Positions 1-5,513 are shown, counted from the first letter of the stretch. The stretch is DNA of 6,882 bases from Alphaproteobacteria bacterium (GCA_903970575.1 CAJCJC010000232.1:1-6882), one strand, 5' to 3'. The notes: generated by a model from the sequence alone, not told the origin. Numbers and translations: made by a program.

Positions 1-731
1 GCGAACGGCGGCGGGTTGTTCCCCTCGGGGGACTTATAGAGCGCCGGCACCTTGATCAGGCCCTTCATGATGTAGAGCAGGCCACCGGCCAGCACGAAGC
101 CGAAGACCGGGGAGGCGATCAGCGAATAGCCGATCTTGGTCGCCTGGCCCCAGTCGACGCCGCTGGTGCCGTTCGGGCCGCCCATGATCTGGTTCATCAG
201 GCCGACGCCGATGACCGAGCCGATCAGGGTGTGCGAACTCGACGCCGGCAGGCCGAGCCACCAGGTGCCCAGGTTCCAAATGATCGCCGCGATCAGCAAC
301 GCGAAGACCATCGCGAAGCCGGCGCTGGTGCCGACCTGCAGGATCAGCTCGACCGGGAGTAGCGAGACGATGGTGAACGCGACCGCGCCGCTCGAGGCCA
401 GAACGCCCGCCAGGTTCCACATGCCCGACCAGACGACGGCGAAATTCGCCGGAAGCGAGTGCGTATAGATCACCGTGGCGACCGCGTTGGCGGTGTCGTG
501 GAATCCGTTCACGAATTCAAACCCGAGGGCGATGAACAGCGCCACGCCCAGCAAAAGATAGGGCAGGATCGACCCGGCATGAACGACGGCGAGATCGCCG
601 ATAAGCTGAGACCCGGCCCAGCCGGCGCCGGCCAGGACAACGACAAGCAGGAATATGGTGGTGAGCTTGCTGGATGAATTCTCCAGCGGATGCGGCTTGG
701 TTCCAGGCAGCGTGGCGGTCGTATCGGTCAT
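1..731 (-). CDS. pitA: Inorganic phosphate transporter, PitA/PHO4 family (partial, C-terminus outside window)
   Basis: Translating from the ATG at 731 gives 243 uninterrupted codons running off the window edge, about half the roughly 500 residues usual for bacterial Pit carriers. Seen: a polar N-terminal tail (residues 1-22), a first hydrophobic helix (about 24-46), then the PHO4-family signature FVNGFHDTANAVATVIYT (about 73-90). The second conserved block, GLPASSSHTLIGSVIGVG, lies at about 160-177, and further hydrophobic segments fall around 98-150 and 200-225. From the family: a low-affinity inner-membrane symporter taking up phosphate as a neutral metal-phosphate complex with protons. The start is supported by a purine-rich GAGAGGA about 5 bases upstream on the minus strand. 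Divergent from the MgtC gene. No DUF47/PhoU-like partner lies upstream. The family is certain; the symbol is by similarity, and the ion specificity cannot be read here. Confidence 0.93.
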   Translation of the reverse strand, partial: MTDTTATLPGTKPHPLENSSSKLTTIFLLVVVLAGAGWAGSQLIGDLAVVHAGSILPYLLLGVALFIALGFEFVNGFHDTANAVATVIYTHSLPANFAVVWSGMWNLAGVLASSGAVAFTIVSLLPVELILQVGTSAGFAMVFALLIAAIIWNLGTWWLGLPASSSHTLIGSVIGVGLMNQIMGGPNGTSGVDWGQATKIGYSLIASPVFGFVLAGGLLYIMKGLIKVPALYKSPEGNNPPPF

Positions 732-784
732 GACATCCTCTCGGCCGTTTTATGGTCGCGCGAGGGTTAGCAAAATTGTTTTCA

Positions 785-806
785 TTTGTCACCGAATCTT
801 TGTCAT
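785..806 (+). repeat. Direct repeat TTTGTCAY, possible regulator site
   Basis: TTTGTCAC (785-792) and TTTGTCAT (799-806) are repeated in the same orientation with starts 14 bases apart, in the spacer shared by pitA and the MgtC gene. The half-site resembles the PhoB box half-site CTGTCAT, but canonical Pho boxes have an 11-base period. A PhoB site is therefore only a weak possibility. It may be an unrelated operator or chance. Confidence 0.3.
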
Positions 807-826
807 TTCAGGCCCAATAATATTCC

Positions 827-832
827 ATTATA
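827..832 (-). promoter_or_regulatory. Candidate -10 hexamer for pitA
   Basis: Read on the minus strand this is a perfect TATAAT. It would start transcription near 820 and give pitA a leader of about 90 bases containing the TTTGTCAY repeats. The hexamer 17 bases upstream (850-855, read GTCTAA) is a poor -35, so the promoter would be activator-dependent or not real. Confidence 0.3.
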
Positions 833-909
833 GACGTAGTGCAGAGATATTAGACCCTGAATACAGCCTGTTGTAGGGATCGGCCGATGCGCCGCTGGTA
901 ATAGCGTTT

Positions 910-923
910 GGAGGCGATCCTCC
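910..923 (+). promoter_or_regulatory. Hairpin enclosing the Shine-Dalgarno of the MgtC gene
   Basis: GGAGG (910-914) is followed by the tetraloop CGAT and an exact complement CCTCC (919-923), giving a 5-bp GC-rich stem immediately 5' of the GTG at 927. GGAGG is the only good ribosome-binding sequence near the start, so the stem would mask it. Whether this regulates translation is inference. Confidence 0.4.
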
Positions 924-926
924 TTC

Positions 927-1679
927 GTGGAAACCGCGGGTTCGCGAATGGGAAATTTGGGCATGTCGCTCTCTCCGCTTGAAAACCTCGCATCCGTCGG
1001 CGGCGGTTTCATCGGAATGCTGGTGGCCTTTCTCCTGGGCATGCTGATCGGCCTCGAACGCCAATACCGTCAACGGACTGCCGGGTTGCGGACCAATGTT
1101 CTGGTCGCCGTGGGATCGGCCGCGTTCGCGGGGATGGGCATGCGGCTGCTGGGCGCCGAGGGCGCGACGCGGATCATTTCCTATATCGTGTCGGGTATCG
1201 GCTTTCTGGGGGCCGGCGTCATTATGAAGGAAGGGACTAACGTGCGGGGCCTGAACACCGCCGCCACGTTATGGAGTTCCGCCGCCGTCGGCGCCTTCGC
1301 GGGATCGGGCCTTCCCATCGAGGCCGCCATGCTGACCGCCTTCGTACTGGCCGGCAACACCCTGCTGCGGCCCTTGGTGAACTTCATCAATCGTCAACCG
1401 ATGGATGAGAAGGTCACCGAAGCGGTTTACCGCGTCCACGTGGTGACGCCCGCCGCGGACGTGCCGGACGCGCGGGAAATGCTGTTCACGGAACTTGAAG
1501 GGGCGAATTATCCGATCCGCGAAATCGAGATGCTATCGGAGCGCGAGGAGCAGGTCGAGCTGGCCGCCGTCCTAACGCCGTCGACCGCGAACCCGCTCGA
1601 ACTGGACGCTATCGTGGCTAGGCTCGCCAGCCGGCCCGCGATCAAAAGCGCGGCGTGGACTGTCAGCGCGACCCACTAA
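927..1679 (+). CDS. mgtC: MgtC/SapB family membrane protein
   Basis: The 250-residue product has the MgtC architecture. A hydrophobic N-terminal half of four to five helices (about 24-155) is followed by a soluble C-terminal domain (about 160-250), probably ACT-like. Seen: GLERQ (42-46) followed by RQRTAGLRTN (48-57), then GIGFLGAGVI (90-99) and VRGLNTAATLW (106-116), all MgtC signatures. The acidic residue often found before the third signature is not present here (GATRI). From the family: inner-membrane proteins linked to growth in low Mg2+, virulence, and control of phosphate uptake and ATP levels; they are not proven Mg2+ transporters. The start is uncertain: the GTG at 927 has GGAGG 12 bases upstream inside a hairpin, while ATGs at 948 and 963 lack a good Shine-Dalgarno. 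The one at 963 best matches the usual N-terminus of the family. Divergent from pitA. Confidence 0.92.
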   Translation: METAGSRMGNLGMSLSPLENLASVGGGFIGMLVAFLLGMLIGLERQYRQRTAGLRTNVLVAVGSAAFAGMGMRLLGAEGATRIISYIVSGIGFLGAGVIMKEGTNVRGLNTAATLWSSAAVGAFAGSGLPIEAAMLTAFVLAGNTLLRPLVNFINRQPMDEKVTEAVYRVHVVTPAADVPDAREMLFTELEGANYPIREIEMLSEREEQVELAAVLTPSTANPLELDAIVARLASRPAIKSAAWTVSATH

Positions 1680-2112
1680 TCGACCGATCGCGCAGCTTCG
1701 CGGCTTCCGTTATGACGCGGCGCGTTTCATCCCATTTCACTAATCCTTCGGCCTCGCCCAGCGTCGCCCAGCGCGCCTCGGCGGCGTCGCTCGCGGCGAC
1801 CGCCTCCCCCGCGATCCATTCGGCGGCGACCTCCACAATTGTGTAATGAAACTCTATCCGGCCGGCGTCGTCCCGCGAGATCGAATCGACCGCGGTAATG
1901 ACCGCGCATGGTCTAATCGTTACCCCTGTTTCTTCCCGCGCTTCGCGTATCGCGGTTTCGAAGATCGTTTCGCCAACCGCCTGCGCGCCGCCGGGAATGC
2001 CCCACTCCCCCTTGCGCGGCGGCCGGCCGCGCCGAATCAGCAAAACCTTATCCCGACGCCAGATCACTATTCCCACGCCGACCCATGGCCGGTTCGGGTA
2101 TTCGCGCGTCAC
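1663..2112 (-). CDS. Nudix hydrolase
   Basis: The 149-residue protein is a single Nudix domain. A complete Nudix box, GX5EX7REUXEEXGU, occupies residues 42-64: G42, E48, R56, E57, E60, E61 and G63 are all present, preceded by WGIPG. These glutamates bind the divalent metal, so the enzyme should hydrolyse a nucleoside diphosphate linked to another moiety. The substrate (NDP-sugar, dinucleotide, oxidised NTP, NADH-like) cannot be read from the sequence. The start is a GTG at 2112, 24 bases after the phaB stop, with only a weak Shine-Dalgarno, which suggests translation follows phaB on the same transcript. The C-terminal codons overlap the tail of the convergent MgtC gene by 17 bases. No signal peptide; cytoplasmic. 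Confidence 0.9.
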   Translation of the reverse strand: MTREYPNRPWVGVGIVIWRRDKVLLIRRGRPPRKGEWGIPGGAQAVGETIFETAIREAREETGVTIRPCAVITAVDSISRDDAGRIEFHYTIVEVAAEWIAGEAVAASDAAEARWATLGEAEGLVKWDETRRVITEAAKLRDRSISGSR

Positions 2113-2136
2113 GGCGACTGGTTGGGGGCCGCCCGA

Positions 2137-2862
2137 TCAATACATATGCTGGCCGCCATTGATCGACAGCGTCGAGCCCGTGATGAATCCGGCGTCGTCC
2201 GCCACCAGGAAAGCGACTCCTCGCGCGATCTCGGCGGCGCGGCCCAGCCTGCCAACCGGAATGCGCGCCACGATCTTTTCCAGCACATTGGGGGGCACCG
2301 CCCGCACCATGTCGGTATCGATATAGCCCGGCGCGATGGCGTTCACGGTGATGCCGCGCGCCGCCCCTTCCTGGGCCAGCGCCTTGGTGAACCCATGAAT
2401 GCCGGATTTCGCGGCGGCGTAATTGACCTGCCCATACTGACCGGCCTGACCGTTGATCGACCCAATATTGACGATGCGGCCAAAGCCGCGCTCACGCATG
2501 CTGTCGAAGACGGCGTTGCACATGTTAAAGCATGAACTGAGATTGGTGTGGATAACCTCGAGCCACTGCTCGTGCTTCATCCGATGCATGGTCGCGTCGC
2601 GGGTGATGCCGGCGTTGTTGACGAGAATATCGACCGGACCCAGCGCCGCGGTTATTTCCCGGACCGCCTCCGCGCACGCCTGGAAATCGCCGACATCCCA
2701 TTTCCAGGCTGGTATGCCGGTTTGTTCGGTGAACCGAGCGGCCTTGGCGGCGTCACCGCCATAACCCGCCGCCACCTTATAGCCGGCGTCACGCAGGCTT
2801 AGGCAAATGGCCTCGCCGATGCCGCGTGTCCCACCGGTCACAATCGCTACGCGCCCGTCCAT
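2137..2862 (-). CDS. phaB: Acetoacetyl-CoA reductase (NADPH, PhaB/PhbB type)
   Basis: The 241-residue short-chain dehydrogenase has the usual family length. It shows the cofactor motif TGGTRGIG (9-16), NNAG (82-85), and the catalytic set N107, S135, Y148 (YAAAK) and K152. PhaB-typical stretches are NNAGITRDAT, NIGSINGQ, GFTKALAQEGA, the PGYIDTDMVRAVP segment, and the end DDAGFITGSTLSINGGQ. From the family: it reduces acetoacetyl-CoA to (R)-3-hydroxybutyryl-CoA in the cytoplasm, the second step of polyhydroxybutyrate synthesis. The main alternative is a FabG-type 3-oxoacyl reductase, but the match to PhaB is closer. The ATG at 2862 follows GGGGGAG at good spacing. The Nudix gene lies 24 bases downstream and the DUF4170 gene 92 bases upstream. 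Neither phaC nor phaA is in the window. Confidence 0.93.
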   Translation of the reverse strand: MDGRVAIVTGGTRGIGEAICLSLRDAGYKVAAGYGGDAAKAARFTEQTGIPAWKWDVGDFQACAEAVREITAALGPVDILVNNAGITRDATMHRMKHEQWLEVIHTNLSSCFNMCNAVFDSMRERGFGRIVNIGSINGQAGQYGQVNYAAAKSGIHGFTKALAQEGAARGITVNAIAPGYIDTDMVRAVPPNVLEKIVARIPVGRLGRAAEIARGVAFLVADDAGFITGSTLSINGGQHMY

Positions 2863-2954
2863 CTCGCTCCCCCGTTTTTCAATGCCATCATAAAGCGGGT
2901 TTCGACCAAGCTCCAGCCAGCAATTGGGAATAGACCGCGCCGACGAGGCCGCGC

Positions 2955-3212
2955 CTAAACGACCGTCGTGCCGGTCGGCGCATCCGGCTGAAGCAATCTA
3001 TGCAGATGCACGATAAAATACCGCATCGAGGCGTCGTCGATCGTCGCCCGCGCGACCGAGGTCCAGGCCTTCAGCGCCTCGGCGTAGTTTGGAAAGATGC
3101 CGACGATATGGAGTTTCGAGGGATCCGCGAACTCCGTCGTTCCACCGGGCTTAAGCTCTCCGCCGAAAACGAGATGCAGAAGCTGCTTGTTATGATCGTC
3201 TCGATCGGACAT
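2955..3212 (-). CDS. DUF4170 family protein
   Basis: The 85-residue product carries the patterns I associate with DUF4170: KQLLHLVFGGEL near the N-terminus (about 9-20), then DPSKLHIVGIFPNY (about 30-43) and MRYFIVHLHRLL (about 63-74). The domain fills almost the whole protein, with a short variable tail. The family consists of small cytoplasmic proteins found mainly in Alphaproteobacteria, and I know of no established function. There is no signal peptide, membrane segment or recognisable catalytic motif. The ATG at 3212 has only a loose purine-rich GGGG tract upstream. It is the first of three same-strand genes (this, phaB, Nudix) and has a candidate promoter and inverted repeat directly upstream, so it may lead an operon. 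Confidence 0.85.
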   Translation of the reverse strand: MSDRDDHNKQLLHLVFGGELKPGGTTEFADPSKLHIVGIFPNYAEALKAWTSVARATIDDASMRYFIVHLHRLLQPDAPTGTTVV

Positions 3213-3224
3213 CGCCCAAACCCC

Positions 3225-3241
3225 AATTCAATACATGAATT
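3225..3241. promoter_or_regulatory. Inverted repeat AATTCA-N5-TGAATT, candidate operator
   Basis: A perfect 6-bp inverted repeat with a 5-base centre (ATACA) sits 13 bases upstream of the DUF4170 start codon. It is AT-rich in a GC-rich setting and overlaps both the candidate -10 and the expected transcription start, a typical repressor position. It could also form a weak leader hairpin. No regulator is assigned. Confidence 0.4.
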
Positions 3242-3267
3242 ATCCTCTCGGCGCCCGGGTGACGCAA
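3239..3267 (-). promoter_or_regulatory. Candidate sigma70-type promoter for DUF4170-phaB-Nudix
   Basis: On the minus strand TTGCGT (3267-3262) and GATAAT (3244-3239) are separated by exactly 17 bases. The -10 matches TATAAT at 5 of 6 positions; the -35 matches only its TTG half. Transcription would begin near 3232, leaving a leader of about 20 bases before the ATG at 3212. Confidence 0.4.
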
Positions 3268-3334
3268 CCCGACGAGCGCGCTAGCCGCCGCGCGATTTGG
3301 CCGCTGGTTATTTTGCCTTCAGGCGCGCAGGCGC

Positions 3335-3359
3335 GAAACTTCCGACGGCCCTGGGGGTT
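3335..3359 (+). promoter_or_regulatory. Weak EcfG-like promoter before the small membrane protein gene
   Basis: GAAAC (3335-3339), 16 bases, then GGTT (3356-3359). This differs from GGAAC-N16/17-CGTT at one base in each element. The start codon at 3371 would lie only about 5 bases beyond the expected transcription start, giving a nearly leaderless message. It is listed because two better sites of the same kind occur nearby. Confidence 0.2.
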
Positions 3360-3370
3360 GATCCGACATC

Positions 3371-3565
3371 ATGGCCACCGAACACCCACAACCCAGTTCT
3401 CTTCCGAAAAGCGATCCGGCCTCTCCCGATCACGCCCCGGTCAAAAGCACGGCTCAAGCGCGCGCAGGGGTCACGGTTGGACACATGCGCTGGGTGCTCG
3501 CAATCTCGCTGGCTGCCGTGATCGTGGCGTTCCTGGTATTGTGGGCCTTAACGCCGCGAGGTTGA
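3371..3565 (+). CDS. Small single-pass membrane protein of unknown function
   Basis: The 64-residue protein has a polar, proline-rich N-terminal part (1-34) and one strong hydrophobic helix near the C-terminus (WVLAISLAAVIVAFLVLWAL, about 41-60), ending in the short tail TPRG. The arrangement predicts a tail-anchored or single-span inner-membrane protein. I do not recognise the family with certainty, though the segment leading into the helix (ARAGVTVGHMRWVL) has the look of a conserved small alphaproteobacterial protein. The start has only a distant G-tract (3353-3357) as ribosome-binding site. An overlapping longer frame starting at 3235 is arginine-rich and shadow-like. The gene is convergent with the secreted protein gene, 20 bases away, with no clear terminator between them. 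Confidence 0.6.
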   Translation: MATEHPQPSSLPKSDPASPDHAPVKSTAQARAGVTVGHMRWVLAISLAAVIVAFLVLWALTPRG

Positions 3566-3585
3566 TCCTTTGAATGACGCGCCGC

Positions 3586-4104
3586 TTACCTTGCGTATTC
3601 GCTGTCCGGGCCGCCCACCGGCGGTTCGGCCATGGATTGTTTGTTCAGCAGGGCGAAGTTGCGGCCATCCCAACGGTAATCGTCGATAGACCCCGTGGCC
3701 GCGTCCGAATTATGGGTCAGGAAAGCGATGACCGGGGCGCCGCCGCCCGGGGCATCCTGAATTTGGTACCCAAGCGCCAGAACGCCGCCCGTGTGGACCA
3801 CCTCACCCGACGGCAGGGTAACGAACAACTCGATCGAGGCTGGCCCGTCTCCGCCGTAGAGATGGGGCTCTCCGGCGCAGCTCAGGCGATGAGGATTGGC
3901 GATGAAGCCGGGCCGTCCGTCGCCTGTCAGGCTCAGCGTCTGGATGGCGTCTTGAACTTGAAAACCTGCGGGGCAATCGTCGCGCGCCTGCGTTAGCCAG
4001 TCCGCGACCGGTTTCGGCAGGTTGGCTGGATCGGGCGCGGTCGCGGCCATTGCGTTCGTCCCCACCAAGAAAAGCATGCAGGACACGCTCAGAATACGAA
4101 GCAT
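3586..4104 (-). CDS. Secreted protein of unknown function
   Basis: The 172-residue product begins with a clear signal peptide: MLRI, a hydrophobic core, and cleavage after TNAMA at about residue 20. The mature part has two cysteines (C44, C76) that could form a disulfide. A LTGDGRPGFIAN segment (about 59-70) resembles the D-x-DGxxD repeats of calcium-binding or FG-GAP-like domains, but there is a single copy with an incomplete acidic set. I recall similar short periplasmic proteins in Alphaproteobacteria without known function, so I assign none. The ATG at 4104 has AAAGGA at good spacing. Upstream is a GGAAC-N16-GGTT motif predicting control by the general stress sigma factor. The neighbouring plus-strand gene at 4288 also encodes an exported protein and is divergent. 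Confidence 0.8.
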   Translation of the reverse strand: MLRILSVSCMLFLVGTNAMAATAPDPANLPKPVADWLTQARDDCPAGFQVQDAIQTLSLTGDGRPGFIANPHRLSCAGEPHLYGGDGPASIELFVTLPSGEVVHTGGVLALGYQIQDAPGGGAPVIAFLTHNSDAATGSIDDYRWDGRNFALLNKQSMAEPPVGGPDSEYAR

Positions 4105-4131
4105 CTTGGTTTCCTTTCGCTTGCCACTCGC

Positions 4132-4156
4132 AACCCTGGCGGCTTAGTTTCGTTCC
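4132..4156 (-). promoter_or_regulatory. EcfG-type (general stress) promoter for the secreted protein gene
   Basis: On the minus strand GGAAC (4156-4152) is followed by 16 bases and GGTT (4135-4132). The alphaproteobacterial EcfG consensus is GGAAC-N16/17-CGTT, so this matches in 8 of 9 bases with correct spacing. The predicted transcription start near 4125 leaves about 20 bases, including the Shine-Dalgarno, before the ATG at 4104. Confidence 0.5.
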
Positions 4157-4233
4157 CGCCCGCGCTTGGCGGCGGATCGGACCTGCGCCATCTTCGCGCC
4201 GTATGCAGCTATGAACGTTGGGTAAAGGGTGGA

Positions 4234-4256
4234 CTTGCGGAAAACAATGCCGCAAG
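4234..4256 (+). promoter_or_regulatory. Inverted repeat in the upstream region of the 4288 gene
   Basis: CTTGCGG (4234-4240) and its exact complement CCGCAAG (4250-4256) flank a 9-base loop (AAAACAATG). It lies 18 bases before the AAGGAGG ribosome-binding site. It could be a leader hairpin or a dimeric regulator site; there is no U-tract after it, so it is not an intrinsic terminator. Confidence 0.4.
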
Positions 4257-4287
4257 GATGCCGAAAACTTGATCAAGGAGGATTCTA

Positions 4288-4644
4288 ATGTTGACCCGTA
4301 TGCTCATCGCCGGCGCGATTGCCGCATTCTCAATCGGCGCGGCCCAGGCCGGGACGCTCACGAATGGCGTCTATACCCCCAATTGCCCTACGGCGCCGGG
4401 AGACGCCCCCCCCTTCAGCACCAAGAGCCCCGATGCGTTCAACAAATCGGCGAAGGAGGTGCAAGCGTGGCAGCAATCGGTGACGGCCTATAACGATTGC
4501 ATGAAGAATGAGGTTAAGGCCGACCAGGAAGCGATCGTCGGCACGTATAATACGAACATCAAAAGGCTGTCCGATCAAATAAGCGGCGTTAACGCGGCGC
4601 AACAGGAAGCCGTGGAAGCCTTGAAGAAAAAGGGCGCGAAATAA
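4288..4644 (+). CDS. Small exported protein, coiled-coil-like, unknown function
   Basis: The 118-residue product has a signal peptide (MLTRML, then an alanine-rich hydrophobic core) with cleavage after AQA at residue 21. The mature protein has a short Pro/Gly-rich segment (about 22-48). A long polar helix-forming region (about 50-118), rich in Gln, Lys, Glu and Ala, could be a coiled coil or helical hairpin. Two cysteines (C33, C71) could pair in the periplasm. There is no lipobox, so it should be soluble periplasmic. The start is secure: a perfect AAGGAGG (4275-4281) lies 6 bases before the ATG. It is divergent from the secreted protein gene at 3586-4104. I do not recognise a named family. 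Confidence 0.8.
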   Translation: MLTRMLIAGAIAAFSIGAAQAGTLTNGVYTPNCPTAPGDAPPFSTKSPDAFNKSAKEVQAWQQSVTAYNDCMKNEVKADQEAIVGTYNTNIKRLSDQISGVNAAQQEAVEALKKKGAK

Positions 4645-4664
4645 ACACGTGATCCTTGTGAATT

Positions 4665-4689
4665 TGGAGGGGCCTCGCAGGTCCCTCCA
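4665..4689 (+). terminator. Hairpin after the 4288 gene, possible terminator
   Basis: A 10-bp stem with one G-U wobble: GGAGGGGCC (4666-4674), loop TCGCA, GGTCCCTCC (4680-4688), plus a closing T-A pair. It starts 21 bases after the stop codon. The stem is strong, but no run of T follows on either strand, so it is not a classical intrinsic terminator. It may protect the 3' end or act with Rho. Confidence 0.45.
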
Positions 4690-4730
4690 TCGCTCCGTCC
4701 ATGCGCGTCTGATTGTTTCGAGACTAAACT

Positions 4731-5513
4731 ATGGGTGAAGCCAAGCGGCGCGGAGACGCGGGACTCCCCCCGCGCATGAAACTGACCTGCTACGAGATCA
4801 GCGCTGATCCCATCAATATTAGGCCGGCGCAGCCTGAACGCGCCTGGATGGACGCGTCGAACCAGGGCTTCGCCTATCGCTGCTTGCCGTTGGTTATCGC
4901 CAACGCGCATGGTTGGGAAATTCTTTCGCCCGCGTCGTTCGAGGCGGAATGGAATGGCAGCAACGCGCTGGACGCGGTCAGGATTATGCCGCTTACGCCA
5001 TTCGGCGATTATCCGCCCGTGATGAGCCATTTCGGCGAGGGCGTGCTGACGTTTCATGTCCTTGGACTGTTTCGCACCGATCCCAAGGTCAATCTCTTCA
5101 TAACGGGCCCTTTGAATCGCCCCAAACATGGCATCCAACCGCTAACGGGAATCGTTGAGACAGACTGGGCGGTCGCCAGTTTTACCATGAACTGGAAATT
5201 CACGGCGCCCGGGATCAAAATCCGGTTCGAGAAGGATGAGCCGTTCTGCTTTTTCTTCCCGGTGCCGCGCGGAAATCTGGAAGATATCCAGCCTGAAATA
5301 AAATCGATCAGCGCGGCGGATTCGGATACCTATCACGCTTACGCGGCATGGCGGGATAGCCGAAGCAAATTCATCGACACGCTTCAAATTCCGGGTTCGG
5401 AGGCCAATAGGGCGGGTTGGGAGCGAACCTATTTTCAGGGCGCCCGGCCGGACGGCGTGCGTGGCCCGCCCGATCATCAGACCCGCATTAGATTGAAGCC
5501 CTTCGCGCGATAG
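4731..5513 (+). CDS. DUF6065 family protein
   Basis: The 260-residue protein has no signal peptide or membrane helix and should be cytoplasmic. Conserved-looking stretches I associate with DUF6065 are MKLTCYEI (16-23), FAYRCLPLVIANAHGWEIL (47-65), WNGSNALDAVRI (74-85), FGEGVLTFHVLGLFRTDP (101-118) and TGPLNRPKHGIQPLTGIVETDW (125-146). FEKDEPFCFFFPVPRG follows at 166-181, and the protein ends in RLKPF. The family has no function known to me. The abundance of conserved Trp, His and Asp suggests an enzyme or ligand-binding fold, but no catalytic motif is recognisable. Two starts are possible: the ATG at 4731 (MGEAKRRG tail) or the ATG at 4776, where family similarity begins; neither has a strong Shine-Dalgarno. 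It probably has its own promoter, because a hairpin separates it from the gene upstream. Confidence 0.82.
   Translation: MGEAKRRGDAGLPPRMKLTCYEISADPINIRPAQPERAWMDASNQGFAYRCLPLVIANAHGWEILSPASFEAEWNGSNALDAVRIMPLTPFGDYPPVMSHFGEGVLTFHVLGLFRTDPKVNLFITGPLNRPKHGIQPLTGIVETDWAVASFTMNWKFTAPGIKIRFEKDEPFCFFFPVPRGNLEDIQPEIKSISAADSDTYHAYAAWRDSRSKFIDTLQIPGSEANRAGWERTYFQGARPDGVRGPPDHQTRIRLKPFAR

Larger units (their letters stand above)
732..926. other. Divergent pitA-mgtC intergenic region
   Basis: This 195-bp spacer must hold the promoters for both divergent genes. Its centre (about 770-865) is clearly AT-richer than the surrounding genes. Three things are visible: a direct repeat TTTGTCAC/TTTGTCAT, a TATAAT hexamer on the minus strand, and a small hairpin just before the MgtC start. 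I could not fit a known riboswitch (Mg2+ M-box or yybP-ykoY) to it by eye. Confidence 0.6.

Noticed and set aside
34..420. A 128-codon minus-strand frame inside pitA
   Set aside because: It is out of frame with the unmistakable Pit translation on the same strand and has an Arg/Gly-rich composition.
785..806. Canonical PhoB box before pitA
   Set aside because: The half-sites look similar, but the 14-base period does not match the 11-base period of Pho boxes.
732..926. Mg2+ riboswitch (M-box) or Mn2+ yybP-ykoY element in the MgtC leader
   Set aside because: I could not find the conserved segments of either class. A covariance-model search would be needed to exclude a divergent one.
1846..2535. 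A 229-codon plus-strand open frame antisense to the Nudix and phaB genes
   Set aside because: The opposite strand encodes two clearly recognisable enzymes. This frame is rich in Arg, His and Pro without any motif, as expected for a shadow in high-GC DNA.
3235..3573. A 112-codon plus-strand frame overlapping the small membrane protein
   Set aside because: Its product is Arg/Ser-rich and featureless, while the overlapping frame at 3371 encodes a convincing transmembrane helix.
4182..4206. EcfG promoter for the 4288 gene (GGACC-N16-CGTA region)
   Set aside because: Each element carries a mismatch at a key position and the leader would be about 75 bases; not distinguishable from chance.
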